Positions 37,331 to 47,128 are shown, counted from the first letter of the stretch. The stretch: 64,000 nt of DNA from Leptospira dzoumogneensis (GCF_004770895.1 NZ_RQHS01000016.1:124001-188000), one strand, 5' to 3'. The notes: a model not told the origin generated them from the letters alone. Numbers and translations: made by a program.

Positions 37331-39370
37331 GTGAAGCAGTCTCTTATACTTCTTTCTAGTTTTTTGTTTTGTTTCTCTTTAGAAGCAGGACCGATCCAAG
37401 AAGGAGTGTTACAAATTTCCTCTCAGGATCTTGCGGAACACTCCGAACTGATCCCATTAAATGGGAACTGGCAATTTTTATACGGAGAATTTATTTCTCC
37501 TGAAAAAAGCTCCACAGCTAACTGGGACATGTTAACGGTTCCTCATTCTTGGCAGGATACTAAAAAAGGAGATAAAGTACTTCCGAGAGAAGGAGCAGCA
37601 AGTTTCCGTTTATCCATCGTCTTCCCGGAAGATGATCTGAAAAAAGAGATCGGGCTATTGATGCCCGACTTTGCATCCGCTTATAAATTATATTATAACG
37701 GAAGATTGGTATATTCTTCCGGCACTCCTAGTTTAGATCCTTCTTCTGAAATTCCTAAGATCAAATCCGTTTATCTGCCTCTAAGGGTAGAAAAAACGAA
37801 TACTGAAATTTTAGTTCAGGGATCTAACTGGATCAATAATTTCGGAGGTTTCTGGCAGGTCCCGAAATTAGGAACCTTAGAAGCGATTTACAGGGAAAAG
37901 TTAATCACTCAATCCAGAGAATCTTTTTTGTTTGGTGGGCTTCTTCTTATAGGACTTTATCATACGGGGCTTTTTCTATTTAGAAGAAAAGAAAAGTCTG
38001 CATTCTATTTTGCATTATTTACGTTTTTATTAACTTTGAGAGTCGCACTGATCGGTAATAGGCTTGTCCTGGAAATTTTTCCCGATTTTCCTTGGGAGTC
38101 CGTTTTTAGATTAGAGTTCTTCTCCTTCTATACTGCAGTTCCGATCTTTTTGATGTTCCATCGTTCTTTGTTTCCAGAGGATACATTTTCTTGGGTTCCC
38201 GCTGCTGCCTGGGTATTAGCGATCGCTTATGATATCACTCTATTATTTCCGATCGGGTTTTTTACTAAGATAGTAGGTCCATTCCAAATAGTAACCGGGA
38301 TCGGACTACTCTATGTTCTGTTTACAGTATGCTTAGGAGTCTGGAAAAAAAGAGAAGATTCACTCTTGTTTCTCGCAGGATTTTTTGCGTTCGGGATCAC
38401 AGTAGGGATCGATCTACTTTGGGATAAATTGAATCTGAGAGGGATCAATCTTTCTCCTTATGGACTTCTAATCTTTACTTTATCCCAGTCTTTAGTGCTT
38501 TCCAGAAGGATCGCAAGAGCATTCAGAAAATCCGAGATACTAAGTGAGAATCTTAGGATCACAAACAGTGCACTGAATATTCTAAAAGATAATTTAGAAG
38601 TTTTGGTCCGTGAAAAAACTTCCGAATTAAATCATTCTTTGGAAAGAATACGTAAAGACTTACTTGTTGCTCAAAGAATACAGAAAAAACTTTTTCCGGA
38701 AAATGTAGAAGCATACAAAGAGTTAAAATACGCGGTTAAATATCTTCCTAGAGACGAAGTGGGCGGGGACTTTTACGATATTTTCGAAGTTTCTCCAGGT
38801 GTGTATCGTATCTTTCTTGCAGATGCAACCGGACATGGGGTCCAGGCAGCGCTTGTCACTATGGCGATCAAAGCGGAATACGAAGGGATCAAATTCGGAG
38901 CAAAAGATCCTGGATTCTGTTTGGATCTTTTAGATGATAAATTCCAAAGAAAGTTCTCTTCTTTGGGGACCATATTCTCTTCTATCATCGTGGATATTTA
39001 TGCAAGAGAGAACAGATTAGTTTATGCATCTGCGGGACATCCGGATCAGATTTTGGTTCATTCTTCTAATCTTATGAATTTGAGAAGAACAGGCGCTATT
39101 ATAGGTCTGAAAAACAAAAAAAGTTACGAGAACCAGGAATTGGATTTTTCCAATGGGGATAGGATGTTCCTTTTTTCGGATGGAGTATTCGAACAATTCA
39201 ATTCCAAAAGAGAAGCCTGGGGAGAGTCCAGACTTAGGGATCGGATCTCCGAACTTTCGGATGAACCTATCGAAAATATTCCGGATATAGTCATGAAAGA
39301 TTTGGATCTTTGGTTAGGATATTCACAACCTCAAGACGATATCAGTCTGATCGCAATAGAAAGAGTTTGA
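37331..39370 (+). CDS. 7TMR-DISM sensor with SpoIIE-type PP2C phosphatase
   Basis: 679 residues from a GTG start. A signal peptide ends near EAG, followed by a DISMED2-like jelly roll (LIPLNGNWQFLYGEF), seven membrane spans (~190-395), a coiled-coil linker, and a SpoIIE domain: LPRDEVGGDFYDIFEV, FLADATGHGVQAALVTM and LFSDGVFEQFN carry the metal Asp/Gly residues. It would dephosphorylate an anti-sigma-factor antagonist-like target on an external signal. It shares its sensor part with the cyclase at 25500. Confidence 0.9.
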   Translation: MKQSLILLSSFLFCFSLEAGPIQEGVLQISSQDLAEHSELIPLNGNWQFLYGEFISPEKSSTANWDMLTVPHSWQDTKKGDKVLPREGAASFRLSIVFPEDDLKKEIGLLMPDFASAYKLYYNGRLVYSSGTPSLDPSSEIPKIKSVYLPLRVEKTNTEILVQGSNWINNFGGFWQVPKLGTLEAIYREKLITQSRESFLFGGLLLIGLYHTGLFLFRRKEKSAFYFALFTFLLTLRVALIGNRLVLEIFPDFPWESVFRLEFFSFYTAVPIFLMFHRSLFPEDTFSWVPAAAWVLAIAYDITLLFPIGFFTKIVGPFQIVTGIGLLYVLFTVCLGVWKKREDSLLFLAGFFAFGITVGIDLLWDKLNLRGINLSPYGLLIFTLSQSLVLSRRIARAFRKSEILSENLRITNSALNILKDNLEVLVREKTSELNHSLERIRKDLLVAQRIQKKLFPENVEAYKELKYAVKYLPRDEVGGDFYDIFEVSPGVYRIFLADATGHGVQAALVTMAIKAEYEGIKFGAKDPGFCLDLLDDKFQRKFSSLGTIFSSIIVDIYARENRLVYASAGHPDQILVHSSNLMNLRRTGAIIGLKNKKSYENQELDFSNGDRMFLFSDGVFEQFNSKREAWGESRLRDRISELSDEPIENIPDIVMKDLDLWLGYSQPQDDISLIAIERV

Positions 39371-39424
39371 TTTGTATTTTAGGATTCATTTTGTTTCCAT
39401 ATACAAAACCTGAAAATATAAAAT

Positions 39425-40666
39425 ATGACAGTCCAAAAAAAGTCCGCACTTCAATTTTTACTTTTTACATTACTCATCGATTTTATCGGCTTCGGTATCA
39501 TCATCCCTGTGGTTCCCAATCTTTTAAAAGATATGTTACAGGGAAACTTAAGCACCGCAGCTGTCTACGGTGGACTTCTATCCTTCACTTATGCGATCAC
39601 TCAATTTTTCTTTGCTCCTATCATCGGAGGTTTAAGCGATAGATTCGGAAGAAGACCCGTCTTACTCGCTTCCTTATTCGGATTAGGAATTGATTACGCA
39701 TTCTTAGCATTGGCTCCGAACGTATTTTGGTTATTCGTGGGGAGGATCATCGCAGGGATCACAGGAGCAAGTTACGGAGTAGCAGGCGCGATCATCGCAG
39801 ATATAAGTCCTCCTGAAAAAAGATCCCAAAACTTAGGATTAGTAGGAATGGCGTTCGGAATGGGATTCATTATAGGTCCGATCATCGGAGGTTTATTTTC
39901 CGAATTCGGACCGAGAGCACCGTTCTGGGTGGCTTCTTCTCTTTCTCTTTTGAACTGGGTGTATGGATATTTTGTTTTGCCTGAAACTCTTTTAGAAGAG
40001 AACAGAAGAAAATTCAATTGGGTGATGGCAAATCCGTTCGGTTCAATCGTAGCATTTTTTCGTTATCCTGGACCTTTAAGCGGCCTAGTACTTTCTTTAT
40101 TTCTAATATTCGTAGCAAACCACTGTATGGAAACCAGTTGGTCTTACTTCACTATGAACAAATTCCAATGGACCGCTGCTAAGATCGGATTCTCTCTCGC
40201 AGTAGTAGGAGCCTCGCTTGCAGTAGTACAGGGCGGATTACTCAGGATCATCATTCCGAAACTGGGTCAAAAAAATTCGGCTTATATAGGGATTTTCGCA
40301 AGAGTGGTCATGAGTGCATTATTCGCATTCGCTTGGGAAGAATGGATGCTTTATGCTCTGCTTGTACCCTTCTCCTTTTGTTTTATCGCAACCCCGGCAA
40401 TCCAAGGTTATATTTCCAATCACGTTTCTCCCACTCAGCAGGGAGAGTTCCAAGGAATTATGGGAAGTATGATGAGCCTAAGTTCTATTTTAGGCCCATT
40501 ACTTATGAGTTTTGTTTTTTCTTATTTTACTAGAGAAGGTATGCAGCCTTATTTTCCGGGAGCGCCGTTTATAGTAAGTTCCTTCCTTGCGATCTTAAGT
40601 TTAGTGATCGCGATCATTTCTTTTAGAAAGGAAAAACTAAGAGTGGGAGAAAAGGCGGGAGAATGA
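39425..40666 (+). CDS. MFS transporter, TetA-like
   Basis: 413 residues with about 12 membrane spans. The loop motif A GGLSDRFGRRPVLLASLFG and a C-terminal counterpart (QGGLLRIIIPKLG) fit the drug:H+ antiporter-1 family, as does GIITGASYGVAGAIIAD-like GITGASYGVAGAIIADISP. The protein is close to TetA/TCR transporters, but substrate cannot be read from sequence. It starts 55 bases after the SpoIIE gene and could be co-transcribed. Confidence 0.88.
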   Translation: MTVQKKSALQFLLFTLLIDFIGFGIIIPVVPNLLKDMLQGNLSTAAVYGGLLSFTYAITQFFFAPIIGGLSDRFGRRPVLLASLFGLGIDYAFLALAPNVFWLFVGRIIAGITGASYGVAGAIIADISPPEKRSQNLGLVGMAFGMGFIIGPIIGGLFSEFGPRAPFWVASSLSLLNWVYGYFVLPETLLEENRRKFNWVMANPFGSIVAFFRYPGPLSGLVLSLFLIFVANHCMETSWSYFTMNKFQWTAAKIGFSLAVVGASLAVVQGGLLRIIIPKLGQKNSAYIGIFARVVMSALFAFAWEEWMLYALLVPFSFCFIATPAIQGYISNHVSPTQQGEFQGIMGSMMSLSSILGPLLMSFVFSYFTREGMQPYFPGAPFIVSSFLAILSLVIAIISFRKEKLRVGEKAGE

Positions 40667-40667
40667 T

Positions 40668-41321
40668 CTATTCTTCGTCTTCTTCCAGGCTTAGATAAAA
40701 TAGAGCCCACAAAGTATCGAATAAGATCTGCATCAGCAGCGCGAACCTTTCTTCCCTATCTTCTACGGTTTTAAAATCGTCGATCAGGAAGGTGACGAAA
40801 GGTTCCAAGATCCTTCTCTCTTCCAGATCCGGAATAGAATTCAAACTTTTGAGAGAAAAATTCTCTTCAACAGGAACATTATGAAAATTTAATCTGCTAT
40901 TCAGGACCAGAACCGCCAATTCCAGAAGTTCCGCATCCGACATCGTTTTTACGCCCGCATCGTTCAGTCCGGACAGTAAACCGGAAATCGCCTCGTCGGT
41001 AATCTCCTCACTTCTGTCCTCGTCTTCGTCGCTGTATGCTTCTGAAATTGCGATTAGAACTGCCGTTGCTTGGTCCCAGAAGGAAGACAATGCCTCGTCC
41101 AAACGAGCCTCATCCTCTTCTGTTAATTCCCTTTTGAAACCTGAGTCAAGATCATCATAAAAAGGTTCGGGATCGTCAGTCTCGCATGCTGCAGAAACAA
41201 ATGTACGAACGGTGATCCAGAACGGGGACTTATCGTGGCCGATGCGAAGAATTTCCTCGGCATATTTGGCAACTGTGGCTCTCCAAGTGGAAGGGGAATA
41301 GGAAGGGATCTCCATATTCAA
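40668..41321 (-). CDS. Acidic hypothetical protein
   Basis: 217 residues, not recognised, very acidic (DEDEDRSEE, final LEEDEE) and mostly helical. It has no signal peptide or motif. The stop lies 2 bases beyond the convergent MFS stop. Its composition resembles the protein at 19942-20541. No function can be proposed. Confidence 0.6.
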   Translation of the reverse strand: MNMEIPSYSPSTWRATVAKYAEEILRIGHDKSPFWITVRTFVSAACETDDPEPFYDDLDSGFKRELTEEDEARLDEALSSFWDQATAVLIAISEAYSDEDEDRSEEITDEAISGLLSGLNDAGVKTMSDAELLELAVLVLNSRLNFHNVPVEENFSLKSLNSIPDLEERRILEPFVTFLIDDFKTVEDREERFALLMQILFDTLWALFYLSLEEDEE

Positions 41322-41458
41322 ATCTTTCTCATTCTCTCTAAACTCGTCGACACTATAAATCTTTTCACATTATTTTTTAAGAAGAATTTTGAGCGGGATC
41401 TTTAGCCGACTCAAGGATTCTAGTTGCTCCTAATCGAGAAAGATCGAATCATTCCCGC

Positions 41459-42460
41459 ATGAGTATTGACGAAGATTATGATTTTCCCAGATTTCGTTCC
41501 GATTCGAATGCAGGTCATTATGAGAGTTGGTTCGTAAGAGGCAATCATCCTGCTCGTCCTCTTGCGATTTGGATCCGTTATACTATTTTTTCTCCGAAAC
41601 ATTCTACTCAAGATTCTATAGGAGAATTATGGGCGATCTATTTCGACGGAGAGAATGGAAAACATTATGTTTCCAAGTCTGAATATCCTATCTCAGAATG
41701 CGAATTTTCAGGAGATCCATTTAAAGTCCGGATAGGATCTTCTGTCCAAGACCATAAAGGGCTGAAAGGTAAATCGGGAAATAAACAAGGTTCTACAAAT
41801 ATAGAATGGGACCTCGGCTTCTCCGGAGGAGACAAACCTCTTTTCCTTTTTCCTAAAGATCTATATTCAGGCGGCTTTCCAAAAGCAAAGGTCCTGGTCG
41901 GAAAACCTTCTCTGCTACTTAATGGATTTATAAAATTAGAAAATGATAAAATAGATCTAAAAGATTGGAAAGGCAGCCAAAATCATAATTGGGGTCCTAA
42001 ACATACCGACCAATACGCATGGGGACAGGTTTCAGGTTTTGACGGGGAAGAAGGTTCCTTCCTCGAATTAGCAACCGCAAAGATCAAGATAGGTCCGTTT
42101 TGGACTCCTGCAGTCACTCCGATTGTTTTACGTTTGCACGGCGAAGAATATACACTGAACGGTTTATTCTCCTCTTTCGGAAGAGCGAACTATCATTATT
42201 TCGATTGGAAATTCCAAGCTTCTTCTACTGAAATAAAAATAGAAGGAAGAATTCACGCTGATAAAAGAGACTTCGCCTGCTTACGTTATGCGAATCCTCC
42301 AGGCGGCTGGAAGTTTTGTTTAAACAGTAAAATTGCAAGGGCAGAAGTTTTGGTCCAAAGAAAAGGGGAAACTTCTCCCCTTCGTTTAAGATCTGCCAGA
42401 AGTGCAGCATTTGAAATACTTACTGAAGACCCTTCTCACGGTTTATTGACGGAAGTTTAA
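41459..42460 (+). CDS. CrtC/tocopherol cyclase-like lipocalin-fold protein
   Basis: 333 residues without a signal peptide. The segment GSQNHNWGPKHTDQYAWGQV followed by SFLELATAKIKIG resembles the conserved core of lipocalin-like families around CrtC (hydroxyneurosporene synthase) and tocopherol cyclase. The rest is predicted mostly beta. Those enzymes act on isoprenoids, but many members are uncharacterised, so the function is open. The start ATG has no clear ribosome site. It is a single gene. Confidence 0.6.
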   Translation: MSIDEDYDFPRFRSDSNAGHYESWFVRGNHPARPLAIWIRYTIFSPKHSTQDSIGELWAIYFDGENGKHYVSKSEYPISECEFSGDPFKVRIGSSVQDHKGLKGKSGNKQGSTNIEWDLGFSGGDKPLFLFPKDLYSGGFPKAKVLVGKPSLLLNGFIKLENDKIDLKDWKGSQNHNWGPKHTDQYAWGQVSGFDGEEGSFLELATAKIKIGPFWTPAVTPIVLRLHGEEYTLNGLFSSFGRANYHYFDWKFQASSTEIKIEGRIHADKRDFACLRYANPPGGWKFCLNSKIARAEVLVQRKGETSPLRLRSARSAAFEILTEDPSHGLLTEV

Positions 42461-42658
42461 CAATCTTTTACTCCCGGCCTTTTTGGGATTGACCAGGTTC
42501 CCTTTCTCGAAAATTTTGAGAGTCAGCCTCAGTTTCTTTTAATCCAAAAGGACTATTCCCTATGGATAAACCGAAGCGAAACGGGATTTTAGATAAAAAT
42601 TTCCCGAGGTGGCCTGAGATGGAATGTTGAGTGAGGAAAAATCCTTATTGACTTTTTT

Positions 42659-42673
42659 TGAGACTTATTCTCA
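42659..42673 (+). promoter_or_regulatory. Fur-box-like palindrome TGAGACTTATTCTCA
   Basis: A near-perfect 7-1-7 palindrome one base off the TGAGAAT-N-ATTCTCA form of Fur boxes; it overlaps the TTGACT (42655-42660) that could be a -35 element. The operon downstream encodes imelysin-type lipoproteins, whose relatives are iron-regulated, so Fur-type control is a good fit. Not proven. Confidence 0.6.
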
Positions 42674-42687
42674 CTTGCAAAATCAAG

Positions 42688-42775
42688 CCGGTCCCTGTCC
42701 CAGGAGCCGGAGGGAGTCATCCCCACAGTTCATCTCTGGCCCCGGCCGGATTTTATCCGGACCGGGGATTTTTCC
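42688..42775 (+). promoter_or_regulatory. Structured leader with terminator-like hairpin
   Basis: Between the Fur-like box and the imelysin start lie two hairpins: CCGG...CCGG (42688-42710) and a strong CCCCGG/CCGGGG stem extended by CGGAT/ATCCG (42740-42767), followed by ATTTTT. The second looks like an intrinsic terminator placed 20 bases before the ribosome site, so it may attenuate the operon. I recognise no known riboswitch class. The rest of 42461-42658 shows no gene. Confidence 0.5.
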
Positions 42776-42795
42776 CAAATTTTAAGGAGATTTCC

Positions 42796-44079
42796 ATGCG
42801 GAACATCCAGACAAAAATATTTTCAATTCTGTTCAGTGTTACCCTGTTCGGTTCCCTGATTTCTTGCGGGGGTCCAGGCAGCGATAATTCGGCCGCGGCG
42901 CTTTTAGGTTTGGATATTCCAGCCAGCGCGACTAAACCTCAATTTTTAAATCGATATGCAGAACTTGCTTTCGAGTCCTATACCCAAGCGGAATTAGACG
43001 CGTCAAACTTAGCAGCTGCAGTTACTACTTTTGATTCTACCGGAACACCAAGTGATGCAAATTTGACCAACCTCAAAAATCTTTGGGTAAAAGCTCGCGC
43101 GAGTTATTTGATCACCGAAGGTTTCCGTTTCAGCAACGGTCCTATAGATAATGACACTGTGCTCGCATGTGATACCTCAGAATGTGAAGGTCTTTTGAAT
43201 GCTTGGCCTTTAGATGAAGATGCGGTGGATAATTATATCAATAACGGTAGTAACAGCGTTACAAACTTTTCTTCTATCTATGATAAGATTGGCGATCCTA
43301 CAATCGGCACGGAAGGTGACGCCGATAAGATCGTATTAACTGGATATCATCCGATCGAATATTTACTTTGGGGAAAAGACACCAGCGATACCGGAGCAGG
43401 CGATAGAGATTCCAGTTACTTTGCCGATGCAACTACCAACGGTGCAAGACGTAGACATTATTTAAAAACAATCACTGACAGACTAGTTGTTCATCTCGGT
43501 TTGATCAAAGCACAATGGGATCCTTCTCAAACAGGAAACTTTAGAGAAACTTTCTTAGACTCCGCGAATGTAAACACTTCCGTTGGAAGTATCTTCCAAG
43601 GATTAGGTTCCTTCATGGCGGGAGAATGGGGAGGAGAACGTCTTACAGGTGTGATCGGAGAAACCCAAGAAGAAGAACATTCTTGTTTCAGCGATACTAC
43701 TAAAGCGGACTTCTACTATGATGCACAAGGTGTATTGAATATCTGGACCGGAAATTACAGCATCCAAAAAGGTGTGAACATTAGCACAGGACCGGGACTT
43801 TCCGCTATATTAAGCTTTAAACAACAAGGTTCTATCCAATCAGAGATCGAAAGTTCCAGAAATCTTTTCTGCATCAATCTTTCCGACACTGAATCCCAGG
43901 ATCCAAACTATACGACCAGCTGCCCTGCTGGAAGTTTAACTCATAGATTCGACCAAGCAATCTCTTCTGCGGACAGCCAACACGGTCTATTAGTGAATGT
44001 GCAAAGATTGATCGGTTCTACATTGAACAGAGATTTTGTTGCGGCAGCAGCTGCGATAGGATTCTCAGTAGCTCCATAA
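42796..44079 (+). CDS. Imelysin family lipoprotein (M75)
   Basis: 427 residues from the ATG at 42796 behind TAAGGAGA; an upstream start at 42658 gives no signal. Lipoprotein signal ends GSLISC. The imelysin GxHxxE-type motif is TGYHPIEYLLWGKDTSDTG, near the middle, and the N-terminal part has the helical ANLKNLWVKARASYL layout (seen as LTNLKNLWVKARASY). Imelysin-like proteins are periplasmic or surface iron-regulated lipoproteins linked with iron uptake. It is the first gene of a three-gene operon with a DUF1111 protein and a second imelysin gene. Confidence 0.9.
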   Translation: MRNIQTKIFSILFSVTLFGSLISCGGPGSDNSAAALLGLDIPASATKPQFLNRYAELAFESYTQAELDASNLAAAVTTFDSTGTPSDANLTNLKNLWVKARASYLITEGFRFSNGPIDNDTVLACDTSECEGLLNAWPLDEDAVDNYINNGSNSVTNFSSIYDKIGDPTIGTEGDADKIVLTGYHPIEYLLWGKDTSDTGAGDRDSSYFADATTNGARRRHYLKTITDRLVVHLGLIKAQWDPSQTGNFRETFLDSANVNTSVGSIFQGLGSFMAGEWGGERLTGVIGETQEEEHSCFSDTTKADFYYDAQGVLNIWTGNYSIQKGVNISTGPGLSAILSFKQQGSIQSEIESSRNLFCINLSDTESQDPNYTTSCPAGSLTHRFDQAISSADSQHGLLVNVQRLIGSTLNRDFVAAAAAIGFSVAP

Positions 44080-44093
44080 TGATAGGTCTTTAA

Positions 44094-45728
44094 ATGAACT
44101 CTACAGGTTCGGTTCCTGTGAAAACCTCCGAAAAAAATAAAAATATGAACTGTGATAAAAATCTAAACTTCGGTTCCGGAAAAAATCCGGAACCGAATCC
44201 ATCTCGGGGACGTTTCCAAAAAACGATCCCGTTCTTAATATTTATTCTTCTAAACTTTTTTTACTGCGGCGGAAAAGAAGGAACAGATCCTCTCGGGATC
44301 ATAGCAGTGATCGCAAGCCAAACAAGTATCGCACCGGATCCGGGAGAAGCTTTCTCTGGAGGATATGGAACTCGATTTATTTCCAATCCTACCGCTTTCG
44401 ATACTCCCGTTGTAAACTTGAGTTCCGACGGAATACAATTCAATACCGGAAATAATTTCTTCAATAGAGCTTGGGTGGCAGAAGGTAACAGCGCTTCCTC
44501 CGGTTTAGGACCGACTTTTAATACGAATTCTTGCCAAAATTGCCATGCAGGGGACGGAAGAGGAGCGCCGCCAGCAAGCGGAACCTTATTTAACTCCGTA
44601 GGAATTTTGATCCGACTTTCCAAGGCAGGAATTTCAGACCCTACCACAGGCGGACCTGTTGGTTTGGATTCTTTCGGGCTTCAATTGAATCATAAAGGGA
44701 TAGGATGTAGTCCTATCACTTCGCCTTCAGCGTACGATTCTAACTTTAATTGCACCGGCACCACCGGCTCTAACTTTACTCCACCGGAAGGATCCGCATC
44801 CGTATCCTATACCGGAGCAACCGTAGTAAGAAATTACACGTCAGGCGGAACAGTTACCTTAAATACTCCTGTATATTCTTTTAGCTGGAATGTGAATTTC
44901 GGAGGAGCACCTTCTTCTTTTAATTTCTCCCCAAGAACCGCCCCAATGATCCCGGGCTTGGGCCTGTTAGAAGCAATTCCTGAATCCGTTATTTTGGGTT
45001 GGGCGGATCCGACCGATTCGGACTTGGATGGAATATCAGGAAAAGTGAATATGGTTTGGGACGCCAAAAACCAGAAAAAGGTCATGGGACGTTTCGGTTG
45101 GAAGGCAAACGAGCCAAGTTTATTCCAGCAAAACCAAGGCGCTTTTTTAGGGGATATCGGGATCACAAGTCCTCTATTCTCTACGGATAATTGCCCAAGC
45201 ACTCAGACACAATGTTTAGCCGCCGCTTCCGGGACGGAAGATCCTGAGATTACCGCATCTATCGCAGAGTCTGTGAATTTCTACACCAAGCTGGTCGCCG
45301 TTCCTGCCAGAAGAAATTTATCCGATCAGGATGTGATCGATGGAAAGGTATTATTCTCATCCATAAAATGTGACGCATGTCATAAACCTCTTGTTCTTAC
45401 TGGAAATGTTCCGGGACTTCCTGAACTTTCTTACCAATACATCAAACCTTATACGGATCTACTACTGCATGATATGGGTCCAGATCTTGCCGATGGAAGA
45501 CCGGACTTTGATGCTGACGGACAAGAATGGAGAACTCCTCCTCTTTGGGGCCTAGGTTTGATCCAGCAAGTAAACGGACATTTAAAACTTATGCATGATG
45601 GAAGAGCGAACGGGATAGAAGAAGCAATCCTATGGCATGGAGGAGAAGCCGATACCGCAAGGAACGGTTTCCAAAACCTATCTTCCACAGACAGGCAAAA
45701 ACTGATCAAATTTTTGGAATCTTTATAG
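44094..45728 (+). CDS. DUF1111 di-haem oxidoreductase-like lipoprotein
   Basis: 544 residues. A hydrophobic segment ending LNFFYC (residues ~45-60) may be a lipoprotein signal; the Ser/Asn/Lys-rich first ~40 residues are unusual and the start may lie later. Two haem-binding CxxCH motifs occur, NSCQNCHAGDGRG and IKCDACHKPL. The family (DUF1111) relates to di-haem cytochrome c peroxidases and is often found between imelysin genes, as here. A role in electron transfer for iron reduction or uptake is likely; substrate is unknown. Confidence 0.88.
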   Translation: MNSTGSVPVKTSEKNKNMNCDKNLNFGSGKNPEPNPSRGRFQKTIPFLIFILLNFFYCGGKEGTDPLGIIAVIASQTSIAPDPGEAFSGGYGTRFISNPTAFDTPVVNLSSDGIQFNTGNNFFNRAWVAEGNSASSGLGPTFNTNSCQNCHAGDGRGAPPASGTLFNSVGILIRLSKAGISDPTTGGPVGLDSFGLQLNHKGIGCSPITSPSAYDSNFNCTGTTGSNFTPPEGSASVSYTGATVVRNYTSGGTVTLNTPVYSFSWNVNFGGAPSSFNFSPRTAPMIPGLGLLEAIPESVILGWADPTDSDLDGISGKVNMVWDAKNQKKVMGRFGWKANEPSLFQQNQGAFLGDIGITSPLFSTDNCPSTQTQCLAAASGTEDPEITASIAESVNFYTKLVAVPARRNLSDQDVIDGKVLFSSIKCDACHKPLVLTGNVPGLPELSYQYIKPYTDLLLHDMGPDLADGRPDFDADGQEWRTPPLWGLGLIQQVNGHLKLMHDGRANGIEEAILWHGGEADTARNGFQNLSSTDRQKLIKFLESL

Positions 45729-45739
45729 GAGAATCGACA

Positions 45740-47011
45740 ATGAGATCCATATTATCTAATTCTTTATTTAGAAAAACTTTATACTTCATTTCAGCACTTT
45801 CCTTAGTTTCCTGCGGAGGCGGAGGCAAAGATCCTCTGCTCTTCTTGGCGGCCGGACCGGGAAGTTCCGCATTTTTGGAACATACGGGTAAATTTGTGAT
45901 CATTCCTAGTCTAGAACAATTGACTACGGATACGGCAGCATTAGAAGCAGCGGCGATTACTTATACTTCTTCCGGAAACACTACAGAACCGAATCTACTC
46001 GCCCTGCAGACTGCTTGGGACCAGGTTAGAGTTTCCTTAAAAAAAGTAGAACCTTACTACTTTGGACCTGCTGGGAATCCGACTGAGTATTATACTAAGA
46101 TGGACGGATTTATAAAATCCGGCGCAAGGCCAAGCAGCAACTTGGTAAATCAGATCATAACAGGCGTTGTGCCCTCTGTTTGTACTGCTACCAATACAAC
46201 TCTTAATAAAACAAACCTAACAGCTTGCCCGCCCAAATATAAAGGGATCGAATCTCTTGAGATCCTACTTTTCGACTCCGATTTGAGTAGAACTACGATC
46301 GATTCAAATCCCAGTATCAATACTGCAAACGCGGACTCCAGTGCGCCCGGTCCGCGAAGAAGAGATTATATCTTAGCCCTCGCCCAGGTAATTAATCAAG
46401 ACGCATTAGATTTATATAATAAATGGCTTCCTACGGGCGGAAATTTTCTGAACGAATATACCACCGGAACAGGGATCCAATTCCGTTCTCAGGGAGAAGC
46501 TTTCGATATTTATATCCAATCTCTCGGAAATTTAGTGAACCAAATCCAAGATAATAAACTCGGAAATGCAGCTTGTTTAAGTGTGTCTTGTTCCGGCGCC
46601 GGAAAATTACAAAAGCCTGATCCTGTATTTTTGGAAGCGATCTATTCAAGGGTTGCTTATAAAGATCTGAGAGATAATTTATTAGGTATAGAATTCGCTT
46701 ATTTAGGAGATCCTGCGGACCCAAAGATCAGCTCTATGTCTAAATTAGTCAGAGCACAGAACTCTTCTTTGGATGATGATATCCAAGCTGAGATCACAAA
46801 CTTTAAGAATATGCTTAATGCGAAGATCAGTGCTACTGCCGACCTTTATGCCGAGATCGATGCGGATGGAACCACTATGAACGGTACAAGTGTCACCACA
46901 TATGTAAAACCGATCTGGGATCAGGCAAAGATCTTAAAGAACCTGATGACGATCGATGCGTTTTCCGTTTTAGGAGTTCCTAATCTTCCTTCTTCCAACG
47001 ACGGGGACTGA
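45740..47011 (+). CDS. Second imelysin-like lipoprotein
   Basis: 423 residues from the ATG at 45740, 11 bases after the DUF1111 stop, with TAGGAGA upstream. Signal ends SLVSC. The sequence (PPKYKGIESLEILLFDSDL) carries a variant of the imelysin motif, with Glu instead of the usual His. It shares a general helical layout with the first imelysin protein but little direct similarity. It completes the imelysin-DUF1111-imelysin operon. Confidence 0.85.
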   Translation: MRSILSNSLFRKTLYFISALSLVSCGGGGKDPLLFLAAGPGSSAFLEHTGKFVIIPSLEQLTTDTAALEAAAITYTSSGNTTEPNLLALQTAWDQVRVSLKKVEPYYFGPAGNPTEYYTKMDGFIKSGARPSSNLVNQIITGVVPSVCTATNTTLNKTNLTACPPKYKGIESLEILLFDSDLSRTTIDSNPSINTANADSSAPGPRRRDYILALAQVINQDALDLYNKWLPTGGNFLNEYTTGTGIQFRSQGEAFDIYIQSLGNLVNQIQDNKLGNAACLSVSCSGAGKLQKPDPVFLEAIYSRVAYKDLRDNLLGIEFAYLGDPADPKISSMSKLVRAQNSSLDDDIQAEITNFKNMLNAKISATADLYAEIDADGTTMNGTSVTTYVKPIWDQAKILKNLMTIDAFSVLGVPNLPSSNDGD

Positions 47012-47022
47012 TCCTTTTATAA

Positions 47023-47069
47023 AATACTAATGTATATTGTTTGAGATAAAAACGATATATATTAGTATT
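47023..47069 (+). terminator. Long AT-rich inverted repeat after the imelysin operon
   Basis: AATACTAATGTATAT (47023-47037) pairs with ATATATATTAGTATT (47055-47069), 15 bases with one G-U pair around a 17-base loop, starting 12 bases after the operon stop. No T-run follows. It could be a 3'-end structure or an unusual terminator, or a regulatory site for the MAPEG gene. Confidence 0.45.
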
Positions 47070-47128
47070 CCATTCTGTCATCAAATTTGTCTTGCCAATT
47101 GCCCCGTTAGACTTTTCTCTATCGGACT

